This document shows, piece by piece, positions 51,182 through 60,390 of a stretch of DNA of 64,000 nucleotides; position 1 is the first letter of the stretch, and every line of letters starts with the position of its first letter. The position numbers and the translations under genes were made by a program. Origin of the DNA: Flammeovirgaceae bacterium UBA2366 (GTDB taxonomy: Bacteria > Bacteroidota > Bacteroidia > Cytophagales > Cyclobacteriaceae); the NCBI GenBank assembly GCA_002344065.1, contig DDTK01000007.1:124001-188000 (forward strand), written 5' to 3'. Under the pieces are notes generated by a model that saw only the letters and a list, made by a program, of their open reading frames with translations, made no database searches and was not told the DNA's origin.

Positions 51182-52459
51182 TTATTCGGCATCCTCAGCC
51201 ACGGTAATGCGGAGGGTGTCTATTCGGTTATCCAAGGTTGACTGAATAGTGAAGGAAAACGGGGGTATAGAAATCGTTTCTCCGGGCTGTGGCAGGTCTT
51301 CGCGATAGCTAAGAATAAGGCCCCCTAAGGTTTCATATTCGCCCGTGGGGAGGTTCCAATTATAGGTATCGTTCAAATAGTCTATTTCCAGGCGGGCACT
51401 CAATAGCCAGGTGTGCTTATCCAATTGTTGCTCCACCAGGTCATCTTCATCGTGTTCATCTTCAATTTCCCCAAAGATTTCTTCAATCACATCTTCCATA
51501 CTTACCAGGCCCGAGGTGCCGCCAAATTCATCTACTACCAGGGAGAGGCTTTTTCGTTCATTGATGAAGCGAATCATTAGTTCGTTGGCCAGAATAGTTT
51601 CGGGCACGATGATGATGGGGGTTAAGATATCTTCAATGCGGGTTGGTTTTTTAAACAACTCTGAAGAATGACAATACCCAATTACATCATCAATGGAATC
51701 TTTATAAATCAGTATTTTAGAATGTCCACTCTCTACAAAAGCCTGGCGCAGTTTCTCAATGCCATCCTGAATTTCTACCGCAATGATTTCAGTTCGTGGA
51801 ATCATGCATTCCCGAACCCGTACGGATTTAAACTCAAGAGCATTGTGAAAAATCTTTTTATCCAGCGCAATGTCTTCATCTTCATGCTTCACCTTGAGCA
51901 TGTTTTTGAGGTAATGATTCAGATCGGTTAGGCCGAACACCGGTTTTTCATCGGAATATTCTGATCTGAAAATTTTAGTGATGACAAATTTGGAAAGGGA
52001 AACAATACTGATGACTAACGGTGATAGGATATAATATAAAATATTGAAGGGCACCGCTAAGGCGGTGAGCATCAAATTCGGATTAATCAGGAATAAACTT
52101 TTGGGTAGAAACTCTGCGGTAAACAACACCAATATGGTGGCTAAAAGTGTTTGGATTATTAAAATGGCAATATCATTTTGAAAAAGCTCAGGCAACCATA
52201 GTTGAAGTTTTGGTTCCAGTAGCTGGGCCATAAAAATTCCATACAGTACCAGGGCAATGGTGTTTCCGATAAGTGTCGTGCCAATAAAAAGAGATGGCTT
52301 TTTAATAAACCTGGAAAAAATTTTTCCTGAAAGTAAGCCTTGTTTTGCCTGCAGTTCCAGTTGTAGTTTATTGGCCGATAGATAAGCGATTTCAATCCCA
52401 GAAAAGAAAAATGAAAACGTCAACGATAGCACTATGAGCATCAGCAGGGTGGGATCCAT
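51182..52459 (-). CDS. CNNM/CorC (hemolysin-like) transporter-associated protein
   Basis: A DUF21 membrane domain with four helices (about 1-175, including FSGIEIAYLSANKLQLE) is followed by a CBS pair (about 205-325, RECMIPRTEIIAVE and VVDEFGGTSGLVSMEDVIEEIFGEIEDE) and a C-terminal CorC_HlyC domain. Such proteins are linked to Mg2+ efflux or metal homeostasis, and a gliding-motility member (GldE) exists in Bacteroidota. Which of these applies is not clear. Its ATG lies one base after the stop of a 51-residue membrane protein, so the two are coupled. Confidence 0.9.
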   Translation of the reverse strand: MDPTLLMLIVLSLTFSFFFSGIEIAYLSANKLQLELQAKQGLLSGKIFSRFIKKPSLFIGTTLIGNTIALVLYGIFMAQLLEPKLQLWLPELFQNDIAILIIQTLLATILVLFTAEFLPKSLFLINPNLMLTALAVPFNILYYILSPLVISIVSLSKFVITKIFRSEYSDEKPVFGLTDLNHYLKNMLKVKHEDEDIALDKKIFHNALEFKSVRVRECMIPRTEIIAVEIQDGIEKLRQAFVESGHSKILIYKDSIDDVIGYCHSSELFKKPTRIEDILTPIIIVPETILANELMIRFINERKSLSLVVDEFGGTSGLVSMEDVIEEIFGEIEDEHDEDDLVEQQLDKHTWLLSARLEIDYLNDTYNWNLPTGEYETLGGLILSYREDLPQPGETISIPPFSFTIQSTLDNRIDTLRITVAEDAE

Positions 52460-52460
52460 A

Positions 52461-52616
52461 TTATTTTCGCTTGCGGTAGGTTAATACGAAAAACAAAACA
52501 ACGGAAAGCATGATGGCCCAATACGCGTGGCCTAGCCCGACTGTCATAATCTGGTGAATACCAATGATTAGAAAAGCAACTGAAAGGGAGAGCAGAAGTA
52601 TATCCGGCAGCTTCAT
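52461..52616 (-). CDS. 51-residue two-span membrane protein
   Basis: ATG at 52616 opens a 51-codon frame. Two hydrophobic helices (about residues 5-24 and 32-46) are joined by a short loop GLGHAY and followed by a basic end YRKRK. It sits between lptC and the CNNM/CorC gene, with one base between its stop and the CorC ATG. The tight packing and codon pattern support a real gene. I suspect homologues in the same position in other Cytophagales. Function unknown; a small partner of the CorC protein is possible. Confidence 0.68.
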   Translation of the reverse strand: MKLPDILLLSLSVAFLIIGIHQIMTVGLGHAYWAIMLSVVLFFVLTYRKRK

Positions 52617-52646
52617 AGAACGATCAAAGATAACGATTTTGCAGAG

Positions 52647-53186
52647 CTATCGGACAGGCGTTTCAGCGCCTTCTTCTATGGTAAACTCACCTTGAGGCTT
52701 TTTAATGGTGTATGATGACATATCCTGTTTGGCCTCAAGCCCCTCACCGTAGATCACTTCCGTTTGCATGCGGATAGTCACAAAACTTTCAGTGTATATC
52801 TGCTCTTTTTCAGGGCGCCAGAAAAGTTCTTCTGTATTGAGTTGTTCATTTTTCTCGAGGTTAATAACCTCCACCTTTCCGGTAGCTTTCCAGGTATTAT
52901 CCTTTTTGGAGTAGTACGCATGATTGGCCCGAAGGGTGGAGGAGAGTATACCCAGATCATTAAAAAATTCCATGTAGATGCCTTTGGGGAATTCACGATC
53001 GCCTACCTGGAATTCATATACCAGATCGGCCAGCATTCTTACTTTCACTACCTCATTTTCGCTGTAGTGCATTTCCACCTGTTCTCCTTCACGCTGAGGT
53101 CCGTCATATTCGAGTGGCTGTATTACTTCCGTTTTGCCACAGGCAATCAGCTGAAGAAGAATAAAAAGGAAAAACAACTTATTCAT
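52647..53186 (-). CDS. lptC: LPS-export protein LptC, lipoprotein form
   Basis: A periplasmic component of the LPS bridge that receives LPS from LptBFG and passes it to LptA. The N-terminus is a lipoprotein signal with LQLIACGK (Cys16), rather than the membrane anchor of E. coli LptC. The rest is a beta-jellyroll of about 160 residues (KVRMLADLVYEF, ATGKVEVINLEKNEQLNTEEL, FVTIRMQTEVIYGEGLEA). The ATG at 53186 lies after the upstream terminator hairpin, which excludes the longer open frame. No other lpt gene is nearby. Confidence 0.85.
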   Translation of the reverse strand: MNKLFFLFILLQLIACGKTEVIQPLEYDGPQREGEQVEMHYSENEVVKVRMLADLVYEFQVGDREFPKGIYMEFFNDLGILSSTLRANHAYYSKKDNTWKATGKVEVINLEKNEQLNTEELFWRPEKEQIYTESFVTIRMQTEVIYGEGLEAKQDMSSYTIKKPQGEFTIEEGAETPVR

Positions 53187-53191
53187 ATAAA

Positions 53192-53223
53192 TGAAAAAGG
53201 CCATAGCAGAACTATGGCCTTAA
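53192..53223 (-). terminator. Terminator of the TPR-protein gene
   Basis: A perfect 10-bp stem AAGGCCATAG/CTATGGCCTT with a 5-base loop is followed on the minus strand by TTTCATTT. It lies between the TPR gene and lptC. Confidence 0.85.
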
Positions 53224-53240
53224 TTAATTTCAAAAGGATA

Positions 53241-54581
53241 TCAATCGCGCGTGCGTACGGTAACGGTTTCATTAATCCAACAACCTACGCGCTGAGTATC
53301 TCCTGCTGACCAGTTCACCAAAAAGATATCTTCTTTAGAGGGGAATTGATCCTTAGCCATGGCCATTTTCTTGCCTTCACCGGCACGTTGATACATGTCG
53401 TAAGCGGCCAGGTACACTAAGCGGTCTTCCGCCATATTATCTTTCTTTGCACAATCAGAGAAACTTCCATAGTAGAGGTCACCAATTTTTTCATATGCTT
53501 CTTTTTTGTTGCCGTCAGCGGCTAAGGCCTGGCGGTATAAATCGCGCGCAGCTGTTTTTGAACCCTTTCGGGCCTCAATGCTGCCTTTGTAAATCAGAAC
53601 ATCAGCTTTTTCAGAATTACCTGGGGCAGTTTCAAGAGCAATAGCGAACATTTCATTTGCTTTTGAAAAGTTTTCCATTGACAAGTAGCGTATGCCCAGA
53701 TTTTTAGAAATTCCATAATCTTTTTCTTCTTTTAAAATGGCTTCTGCGGCTTCCATCCATAACGGATCATCTGTACACTTATCCTGAAGCATGAAGGCAA
53801 ATATTTTCTTCGCCATTCCAATGTCTGTAGGATTCTTCTTGAACTTAGGACCAAGGTTAGTGCGCACGAAATCGCAATTAATAGTAATGATCCCTATTAA
53901 AATTTTGTCAACGTCTTCTTTCCATCCTTTATAACGAGTAACCAAGTCCTGTTTACCCTGGCTGGAGGCTACTTTTATTTTTGCATCCAATGTGCTTTGA
54001 ACCAGATCATATCGGGTAAGCACATCATCATCACTCAGGTTCTTTAATTTTAGTTTGTTGATTTTTATCACCTGCATGTATGGAAGGATCGTTCCGTCCA
54101 AAACATTGTTTCCATTTAGTTTAAAAGCCTGATCCATTAAATCCAGCACATACTTTTCCTTGCCGGTTTCGTTGGCCCAAAAGGCTACAGCAGCTAAGGC
54201 TTTTCGGTTTGTTACACTAGCTTCTTCACCACAATTTTTAATTCTCAAATCGTGTATGAGTAAAAGGGAGTCAACTAAAACATTTTTCTTGGCTGCATCT
54301 TTTTCAGCGCTGGCCAGTTTTTGATAAATCTCAGCACCGTTTATATAGATACTGGTATTTAAGTTGGGTGTATTGGTTAACAACCAGTTTATGTGAGGCT
54401 TTGCCTTAACAAATTCGTTGTTTTTACGGTAGTCGTCATACAACGAAACCTTTTCTTCTGCTTTTGCTTTCTGTTCTGGCTCTTCAGGCCACTTCCATTC
54501 TTTGCACTGGGCAAATGTTGATGCCGAACTCATCAAAAGGAAAGAAACAATCGCAAGGGGCGCTAAATACTTTTTCATCAT
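53241..54581 (-). CDS. Secreted tetratricopeptide-repeat protein
   Basis: A signal peptide (ending STFAQ) precedes a roughly 420-residue helical protein with TPR-like repeats. These are clearest at about 290-400 (YGISKNLGIRYLSMENFSKANEMFAIAL, KADVLIYKGSIEARKGSKTAARDLYRQAL). Several cysteines in pairs suggest a disulphide-stabilised periplasmic protein. ATG at 54581 (or 54578) is used because the longer frame begins with TTG inside the upstream gene. It follows the outer-membrane barrel gene with an 11-base gap, so it may be that barrel's partner. Function not known. Confidence 0.82.
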   Translation of the reverse strand: MMKKYLAPLAIVSFLLMSSASTFAQCKEWKWPEEPEQKAKAEEKVSLYDDYRKNNEFVKAKPHINWLLTNTPNLNTSIYINGAEIYQKLASAEKDAAKKNVLVDSLLLIHDLRIKNCGEEASVTNRKALAAVAFWANETGKEKYVLDLMDQAFKLNGNNVLDGTILPYMQVIKINKLKLKNLSDDDVLTRYDLVQSTLDAKIKVASSQGKQDLVTRYKGWKEDVDKILIGIITINCDFVRTNLGPKFKKNPTDIGMAKKIFAFMLQDKCTDDPLWMEAAEAILKEEKDYGISKNLGIRYLSMENFSKANEMFAIALETAPGNSEKADVLIYKGSIEARKGSKTAARDLYRQALAADGNKKEAYEKIGDLYYGSFSDCAKKDNMAEDRLVYLAAYDMYQRAGEGKKMAMAKDQFPSKEDIFLVNWSAGDTQRVGCWINETVTVRTRD

Positions 54582-54591
54582 TTTTATTTTT

Positions 54592-55869
54592 CTAATCAAA
54601 CCTTCTTCTAATAAACCACTGATCGTTAAATGTCATGCCGAAATAAACCTTGAAATAAGTCTCTTCTAAAGTATTATTTGACTTATTGCCTCTTTTGCCT
54701 GTGCTAAAGGCTAAATCAAGACTTGAACGGCCAGTTGGTATCGATAGGCCAAAATTAATGCCAAAATCCCGAAGCTGGCTATTATTTGTTAAAAAAGGAG
54801 AGGTTTCGTAATGCAGGCCAGTTCTATACGTTATCCGCTTAAACAAATTATCAGCCAAAAAATCAGGTGTAACCTCTCCTCCGGCTGCCATTCGCCATGC
54901 CCTCCCCAGGCCTTCGTTTTGCTCGGCATTTATGTTACTGAACTGTGACCAGTCCTGAAGGGTATATTCAATGCCAGCTGACCACTTTTGCATTTTGCTG
55001 ACGGAAAAGCCAATGGCCAGCGTTGCAGGGATTGAAACACTGCCTTTGCCGGTTTCCAGGGTATCCGATGAAATGGGAACGCCACTTATCGTTCTTCGTT
55101 CAAATATCGTTCGATTAGAAGCATTCAAATCAGTTGCAAAACTGTACGTTAAGCCAGCGCTGATCCGGTATTCATCTTTACGACCAATTGAGTCCTGACT
55201 GAAAGACAAGCCCCCTGTAAATTGAAAATCCTTCATGTAGGTTTGATCATTAACGGCAATGTAATAGTTGACAGGTTGAGGAACCGTTACGAGAATGTTC
55301 GTGTAATCATTTGTAACAGATCCGAACAAATAGGCAGCTTTTAACCCCACTGACCAATTATCATGAAGGCGAACACCATTCGACCAATATACCTGCGATA
55401 ATCCCCCACTTCCTTGTTCTGTTACGGCAATTGTGTCGATCGGATTTGAACCCGTTACAACATCGAAATACTCCAACCGGTAGTTCACATTAGTGAATGG
55501 CATCAGTCCAACAGAGGTTGTCCATTTGCCCGGTTTTACGGGAAGAGCTGTCACCAAATAGTTCAGATTACCACCGGTGCTCTTAACATTGGTTGTGTCG
55601 CCTTTAATAGTTTTAGACTCTATCAACAGGCCTGCCTGAAAGACCGTGTAGTAATTGTAAACCAATAAGGCAGGGTTTTGATTGTTAATAAACCAATACT
55701 GAGGTTGGCTTACACCAATTCCTCCCATGGATTGGTTTTGTATCAGAGAACTTCCATACGGTTCACCTATGCCAATAGTTGAAAGAGGTGATCGCGCAGC
55801 CTGCCCTTGAGCAATCATTGAGCATAGTGATAAAATGAGGGTAAATAAATACGAATTAATGCGCGACAT
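54592..55869 (-). CDS. Outer-membrane beta-barrel protein (FadL/OmpP1-like)
   Basis: A signal peptide (to AQGQA) is followed by ARSPLSTIGIGEPYGSSLIQNQSMGGIGVS, an N-terminal plug-like pattern seen in FadL-type and PorV-like barrels of Bacteroidota. Alternating strands continue to a C-terminal aromatic end (FGMTFNDQWFIRRRFD). The length of 425 suits a 14-stranded barrel. It could transport hydrophobic compounds or act in envelope assembly; no ligand is evident. It overlaps the 3' end of coaX by 14 bases and precedes the TPR gene, so one operon is likely. Confidence 0.82.
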   Translation of the reverse strand: MSRINSYLFTLILSLCSMIAQGQAARSPLSTIGIGEPYGSSLIQNQSMGGIGVSQPQYWFINNQNPALLVYNYYTVFQAGLLIESKTIKGDTTNVKSTGGNLNYLVTALPVKPGKWTTSVGLMPFTNVNYRLEYFDVVTGSNPIDTIAVTEQGSGGLSQVYWSNGVRLHDNWSVGLKAAYLFGSVTNDYTNILVTVPQPVNYYIAVNDQTYMKDFQFTGGLSFSQDSIGRKDEYRISAGLTYSFATDLNASNRTIFERRTISGVPISSDTLETGKGSVSIPATLAIGFSVSKMQKWSAGIEYTLQDWSQFSNINAEQNEGLGRAWRMAAGGEVTPDFLADNLFKRITYRTGLHYETSPFLTNNSQLRDFGINFGLSIPTGRSSLDLAFSTGKRGNKSNNTLEETYFKVYFGMTFNDQWFIRRRFD

Positions 55870-56575
55870 TATGTAATAAAATGCGGTTTAAACCAATAAG
55901 CACCAGATTTGGGCTCGCAAATATGGAGGCTTTCAGCTTGTTTTCAAAAAACGAGGCATCTCCACCACATAAAATCACCTGTAAATGGGGATATTTTATC
56001 CGATAACGGCTAATAATACCTTCTAATTCTTCTGTCATGCCCAATACTATTCCGCTTTGTATGCAGTGTTCCGTACTATCCCCAATCAATTCCGGATAGT
56101 CAACCGGCTTCACTAACGGTAGTTTTGCTGTAAACGTATGAACGGATTGAAATCGCATATGCAGACCAGGAGAAATTCCTCCACCATAAAAGTTATGGCG
56201 ATGGTCAACAAAATCATACGTAACACACGTTCCGGCATCAATGACAAGATTATTCTGAGAAGGAAAAAGTTGTATGGCCCCGCAAACTCCTGCAATACGA
56301 TCAACACCCAGGGTTTCGGGTGTAGCATAAAGAATTTTAACCGGAAGCGGAAGGTTGGGTTGCAACTTAATTCTATAGCTGGCATTACTGGCCCATGATA
56401 GAAGCTCATCCATATCTCTTGTAACGGAACTAACAATAACATTCTTCGCAGGTGATTGGTGAAGATATTCTTTAATTTCTGCTGAAGTAGTAAAGACGTT
56501 TTTCTCCATCAGCTTTTCATTATCGAAAATCGCTACCTTAGTCGATGTATTACCGGAATCAACAACAAGATTCAT
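55856..56575 (-). CDS. coaX: Type III pantothenate kinase
   Basis: Phosphorylates pantothenate, the first step of CoA synthesis, without feedback inhibition by CoA. The protein starts MNLVVDSGNTSTKVAIFD (phosphate-1 motif) and has LGVDRIAGVCGA, LVIDAGTCVTYDFVD and GGGISPGLHMRFQSVH, all diagnostic of CoaX. A longer frame to 56650 would run into the divergent anmK gene; ATG at 56575 gives 239 residues, the usual size. Its first base lies 28 bases from the anmK ATG. Confidence 0.95.
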   Translation of the reverse strand: MNLVVDSGNTSTKVAIFDNEKLMEKNVFTTSAEIKEYLHQSPAKNVIVSSVTRDMDELLSWASNASYRIKLQPNLPLPVKILYATPETLGVDRIAGVCGAIQLFPSQNNLVIDAGTCVTYDFVDHRHNFYGGGISPGLHMRFQSVHTFTAKLPLVKPVDYPELIGDSTEHCIQSGIVLGMTEELEGIISRYRIKYPHLQVILCGGDASFFENKLKASIFASPNLVLIGLNRILLHNVAH

Positions 56576-56603
56576 GTTGGGGTTGTAAGCAAGCAATAAA
56601 AGT

Positions 56604-57683
56604 ATGGATTCAAAGCAGAAATATAAAGTACTTGGCTTAATGTCGGGCACCTCGTTGGATGGTGTAGATGTGGCATGCTGTAATTTTCAATACAAAAATG
56701 ACCAATGGCAATTTAAAATTGAGAAAGCCATTACGGTTCCGTACACCACCTCCTGGATGAAAAAACTTTCTCAGGCACACCAACTTTCATCAGCACAGCT
56801 TTTACAATTGAATACTGACTATGGAAAATACCTGGGTGATCTCTGCAAGAGGTTTTTCAGCCTATATGGAATTAAGCAAGTAGATTTTATTGCGTCACAC
56901 GGACATACTATTTTTCATCAACCGGAAAAAGGGTTCACTTTTCAACTCGGGAGTGGTAACGCACTTCATGCTGCTTCAGGCAAGCCGGTTGTCTGTGATT
57001 TTCGAAGTTTGGATGTTTCCTTAGGTGGACAAGGTGCGCCCTTAGTACCTGTTGGTGATCACTATCTTTTTTCTGATTATGATGTCTGCTTAAATCTTGG
57101 GGGTATTGCAAACCTTTCGCAATTGGTAAAAGCAAAGCGTTTGGCCTTCGACATCTGCTTTGCGAATATGGGACTCAACTATCTGGCAGCAAAGAAAGGT
57201 AAGACGTATGATCAGGGTGGTGCCATGGCTGCCAATGGTACGCTGAACACCATCATGTTAAAGAATCTTTCAAAAGTATATGCCAGGATTGAATCAAAAA
57301 GACCATCACTTGGTCGCGAGTTTTTTGAACAACACATAATGCCTGTTCTTGATGATGATAAAATTGATTTGAATGATCGGCTTAACACGTTTACAGAGTC
57401 GGTTGCTATTCACATCGCATCATCGCTGAATTACGGAAAAAGGCGAATGACAGTGCTTTGTACAGGAGGTGGAGCTTTTAATTCTTATCTGATCTATCGA
57501 TTGATGGAACAGTGTGGTGATAAGGCAGATTTAATTATTCCAGAGCCGGATGTTGTAAAGTTTAAAGAGGCACTGGTTTTTGCCTTTCTGGGAGTGAAGC
57601 GTGTGAGAAATGAAATTAATTGCCTGAAAAGTGTAACCCAGGCCACACGTGATTGCAGTAGCGGTATGTTGGTTGGTTTCTGA
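56604..57683 (+). CDS. anmK: Anhydro-N-acetylmuramic acid kinase
   Basis: Recycles cell-wall anhydroMurNAc by cleaving its anhydro ring and phosphorylating it to MurNAc-6-phosphate. The N-terminal GLMSGTSLDGVDVA (about 11-24) is the ATP-binding signature of AnmK. HGHTIFHQPEKGFTFQLGSGNALH, DFRSLDVSLGGQGAPLVP, LNLGGIANLS and CTGGGAFNSYL follow. At 359 residues it is full length. It reads away from coaX with only 28 bases between the ATGs and precedes the amino-acid dehydrogenase by 36 bases. Confidence 0.95.
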   Translation: MDSKQKYKVLGLMSGTSLDGVDVACCNFQYKNDQWQFKIEKAITVPYTTSWMKKLSQAHQLSSAQLLQLNTDYGKYLGDLCKRFFSLYGIKQVDFIASHGHTIFHQPEKGFTFQLGSGNALHAASGKPVVCDFRSLDVSLGGQGAPLVPVGDHYLFSDYDVCLNLGGIANLSQLVKAKRLAFDICFANMGLNYLAAKKGKTYDQGGAMAANGTLNTIMLKNLSKVYARIESKRPSLGREFFEQHIMPVLDDDKIDLNDRLNTFTESVAIHIASSLNYGKRRMTVLCTGGGAFNSYLIYRLMEQCGDKADLIIPEPDVVKFKEALVFAFLGVKRVRNEINCLKSVTQATRDCSSGMLVGF

Positions 57684-57692
57684 AGGTTTTGC

Positions 57693-57700
57693 CATCTTTG
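57693..57700 (+). promoter_or_regulatory. Candidate promoter -7 box of the amino-acid dehydrogenase (CATCTTTG)
   Basis: One mismatch to TAnnTTTG in the 36-base gap, 20 bases before the ATG. It could allow expression apart from anmK. Confidence 0.4.
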
Positions 57701-57719
57701 CCGCCAGATTTTTATACGT

Positions 57720-58949
57720 ATGCAGGAACTGCTTAAAAAATTCGAGAATAAACGCCCCGAAATTGTCTTTGAATGGAAAGATGCTGAAACTGAAGCTGAA
57801 GGTTGGGTAGTAATCAACTCACTTCGGGGTGGTGCTGCTGGAGGAGGGACGCGCATGAGAATTGGACTGGACAAGCGCGAGGTAGAGTCGTTGGCCAAAA
57901 CCATGGAGGTGAAATTCACGGTTTCAGGTCCACCGATTGGTGGTGCTAAATCCGGAATAAATTTCGATCCGAATGACCCGCGTAAAGAGGGAGTGTTACA
58001 GCGTTGGTACGCTGCTGTAATGCCTTTGTTGAAATACTACTACGGTACAGGTGGTGATTTGAATGTTGACGAAATCCATGAAGTAATACCGATTACGGAA
58101 GATACTGGTATTTGGCATCCTCAGGAAGGCGTATTTACCGGCCACTATAAGCCAACGGAAGCACAAAAAGTAAATCGCATCGGGCAACTCAGACAAGGTG
58201 TAATAAAAGTGATTGAAGATGAGCGCTTCACACCTTCATTATCAAAAAAGTATACGATTGCCGATATGTGTACGGGTTATGGTGTGGCGGAAGCAGTAAA
58301 ACACTTCTATCAACTGTGGGGAGGTGAACTAAACGGTAAGCGTGCAGTTGTACAGGGTTGGGGTAATGTTGGAGCCGCTGCCGGATTTTATCTTGCCAAA
58401 ATGGGTGTAAAGATTGTCGGCATCATTACCCGCGATGGCGGTGTTGTTCGTGACAATGGATTTACACTGGAGGAAATTGCAAAACTTGTTGTTGACCGTG
58501 TACATAATAAAATACAATCCGCAGAACTCATTCCATATGATGAACTAGATAAAAAAATATGGGACCAGCAATTTGAAATTTTTATTCCAGCGGCCGCTTC
58601 GCGCCTGGTTACAAAAGATCAGGTTGATCGTATGATGGCTTCCGGCCTTGAAGTTTTTTCCTGTGGGGCAAATGTTCCGTTTGCTGATCCTGAAATATTT
58701 TTTGGATCAACCGGGGTTTATGCGGACGAAAAATTTTCTGTCATCCCAGATTTTATTGCCAATTGTGGAATGGCCCGTGTATTTGCTCATTTTATGGAAC
58801 GAGAAGTGAGCATGGATGATGAATCTATTTTTACGGACATCTCCACCACCATTAAACATGCGTTGGAAAAAACCCATCAGGTTCACCCAACCAAAACTGG
58901 AATAGCACAAGCGTCATTTGAGATTGCATTACGACAACTTGTATGGTAA
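57720..58949 (+). CDS. Glu/Leu/Phe/Val dehydrogenase family protein
   Basis: NAD(P)-dependent oxidative deaminase. The catalytic region is GGAAGGGTRMRI (37-48), Lys65, and GGAKSGI with Lys77. The Rossmann dinucleotide motif is GWGNVG (213-218). The overall order matches the family, but the loop PPIGGAKSGINFDPNDPRKEG and the GGDLNVDE segment differ from classical GdhA, and the length (409) lies between leucine and glutamate dehydrogenases. Substrate is therefore left open. The gene follows anmK and converges on nhaD with only 10 bases between. Confidence 0.9.
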   Translation: MQELLKKFENKRPEIVFEWKDAETEAEGWVVINSLRGGAAGGGTRMRIGLDKREVESLAKTMEVKFTVSGPPIGGAKSGINFDPNDPRKEGVLQRWYAAVMPLLKYYYGTGGDLNVDEIHEVIPITEDTGIWHPQEGVFTGHYKPTEAQKVNRIGQLRQGVIKVIEDERFTPSLSKKYTIADMCTGYGVAEAVKHFYQLWGGELNGKRAVVQGWGNVGAAAGFYLAKMGVKIVGIITRDGGVVRDNGFTLEEIAKLVVDRVHNKIQSAELIPYDELDKKIWDQQFEIFIPAAASRLVTKDQVDRMMASGLEVFSCGANVPFADPEIFFGSTGVYADEKFSVIPDFIANCGMARVFAHFMEREVSMDDESIFTDISTTIKHALEKTHQVHPTKTGIAQASFEIALRQLVW

Positions 58950-58959
58950 TCAAATCGAT

Positions 58960-60339
58960 TTAATGCACTGCGAAAAACGGCCAGGTAAGCAGGTACACAA
59001 TAGCCCCTGCAAAATAGCCCATCAGCGCCAATAGGGTTATTTTCTTGAGGTACCAGATAAAATCAATTTTCTCCATACCCATGGCAGCAACACCGGCAGC
59101 TGACCCGATAATCAACATGCTTCCACCTGTTCCGGCACAATAGGCCAGGTATTCCCAAATCATGTGATCTGCCGGGTAGATGTTCATATCATACATACCC
59201 ATGCTGGCGGCAACCAATGGCACGTTATCCACAATAGAGGAGAGGATACCAATGAGTGTAATGATGACACTGATATTGCCCACTTTATCGGTGAGCATTT
59301 CTGCAAAATTATGCAAGGTACCCATGGCCTCTAATGACCCCACTGCCAACAAAATTCCCAGGAAGAAAAGCACACTGGGCATATCGATTCGTGTTAAGGC
59401 GTGAGCCGCTGTGTATTGCTTTTTGGTGGCTTCATCCATGTCGGGATTGATTAACTCCGAAACTACCCACAATACCCCAAGACCCAACATCATGCCCAGG
59501 TAAGGAGGGAGGTGGGTAATTGTTTTAAAAATGGGCACGGATATAAGTGCACATACACCAACGATCAGCATAATGGTGCCACCGCCACTAGTTTGCTGTT
59601 CTTCCTCTTTGGTTTTAGGTGGAGCTTCACCGAGTTCTCCTTTCAGTTTGAAGTTCAGGTAAATCAACGGTATAACAGCACAAACAATACTGGGTAGAAG
59701 TAAAGTTTTTACAATATTTACTGCAGTGATTTGTCCCCCAATCCACAACATGGTAGTGGTGACATCACCGATCGGTGACCATGCGCCACCTGCATTGGCG
59801 GCTACCACAATCATGCCGGCAAAAAACAACCGCATTTCTTTATTGGGTATCAGTTTTCGGATAAGGGATACCATAACTATAGTGGTAGTCAGGTTATCCA
59901 GTATGGCGGAAAGGATAAAGGCTACACCACACACTATCCAAAGTAATTTCTTCGGACTCTTTGTGCGGATGCGATCGGTAATGAATTTAAAACCATGATG
60001 TGCATCTACCAGTTCAACAATGGTCATGGCACCCATCAAAAAGAATAAAATCTGTGCAATTTCATCAAGGTGCTCACCCAATTGTTCAAGCACAAATTCA
60101 CGATGGATTTCACCTGTTGTTAGTGAACTGAAATTAGCGGCTGTTCTTTTAAGGTCATCTAAAAAATGCTGGTAGTGCGAACTTTCCAGCAATGTTGTTG
60201 GTGAATCAGCCACCATAAACAGTGTCCAGCAGATTACACCAGTCAGTAGTGCTGATGCTGTTTTGTTTATTTTGATGGGATGTTCAAGGGCGATGGCAAG
60301 GTACCCGATAATGAAGATGATAACGATGGCCAGTTCCAT
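58960..60339 (-). CDS. nhaD: NhaD-type Na+/H+ antiporter
   Basis: Inner-membrane antiporter of the arsenite/ion-transporter superfamily with about 11-12 hydrophobic segments in 459 residues. It expels Na+ (or Li+) in exchange for protons. Family-type segments include LFFLMGAMTIVELVDAHHGF, AILDNLTTTIVMVSLIRKL, MIVVAANAGGAWSPIGDVTTTML and IVDNVPLVAASMGM, the last two with the paired re-entrant motifs. It starts with ATG at 60339. A palindromic sequence about 50 bases upstream could be an operator. Confidence 0.93.
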   Translation of the reverse strand: MELAIVIIFIIGYLAIALEHPIKINKTASALLTGVICWTLFMVADSPTTLLESSHYQHFLDDLKRTAANFSSLTTGEIHREFVLEQLGEHLDEIAQILFFLMGAMTIVELVDAHHGFKFITDRIRTKSPKKLLWIVCGVAFILSAILDNLTTTIVMVSLIRKLIPNKEMRLFFAGMIVVAANAGGAWSPIGDVTTTMLWIGGQITAVNIVKTLLLPSIVCAVIPLIYLNFKLKGELGEAPPKTKEEEQQTSGGGTIMLIVGVCALISVPIFKTITHLPPYLGMMLGLGVLWVVSELINPDMDEATKKQYTAAHALTRIDMPSVLFFLGILLAVGSLEAMGTLHNFAEMLTDKVGNISVIITLIGILSSIVDNVPLVAASMGMYDMNIYPADHMIWEYLAYCAGTGGSMLIIGSAAGVAAMGMEKIDFIWYLKKITLLALMGYFAGAIVYLLTWPFFAVH

Positions 60340-60390
60340 TAATCCAATAGGTTTAGTATCACTGCACTAATATTAATGCATGATTGCAGG

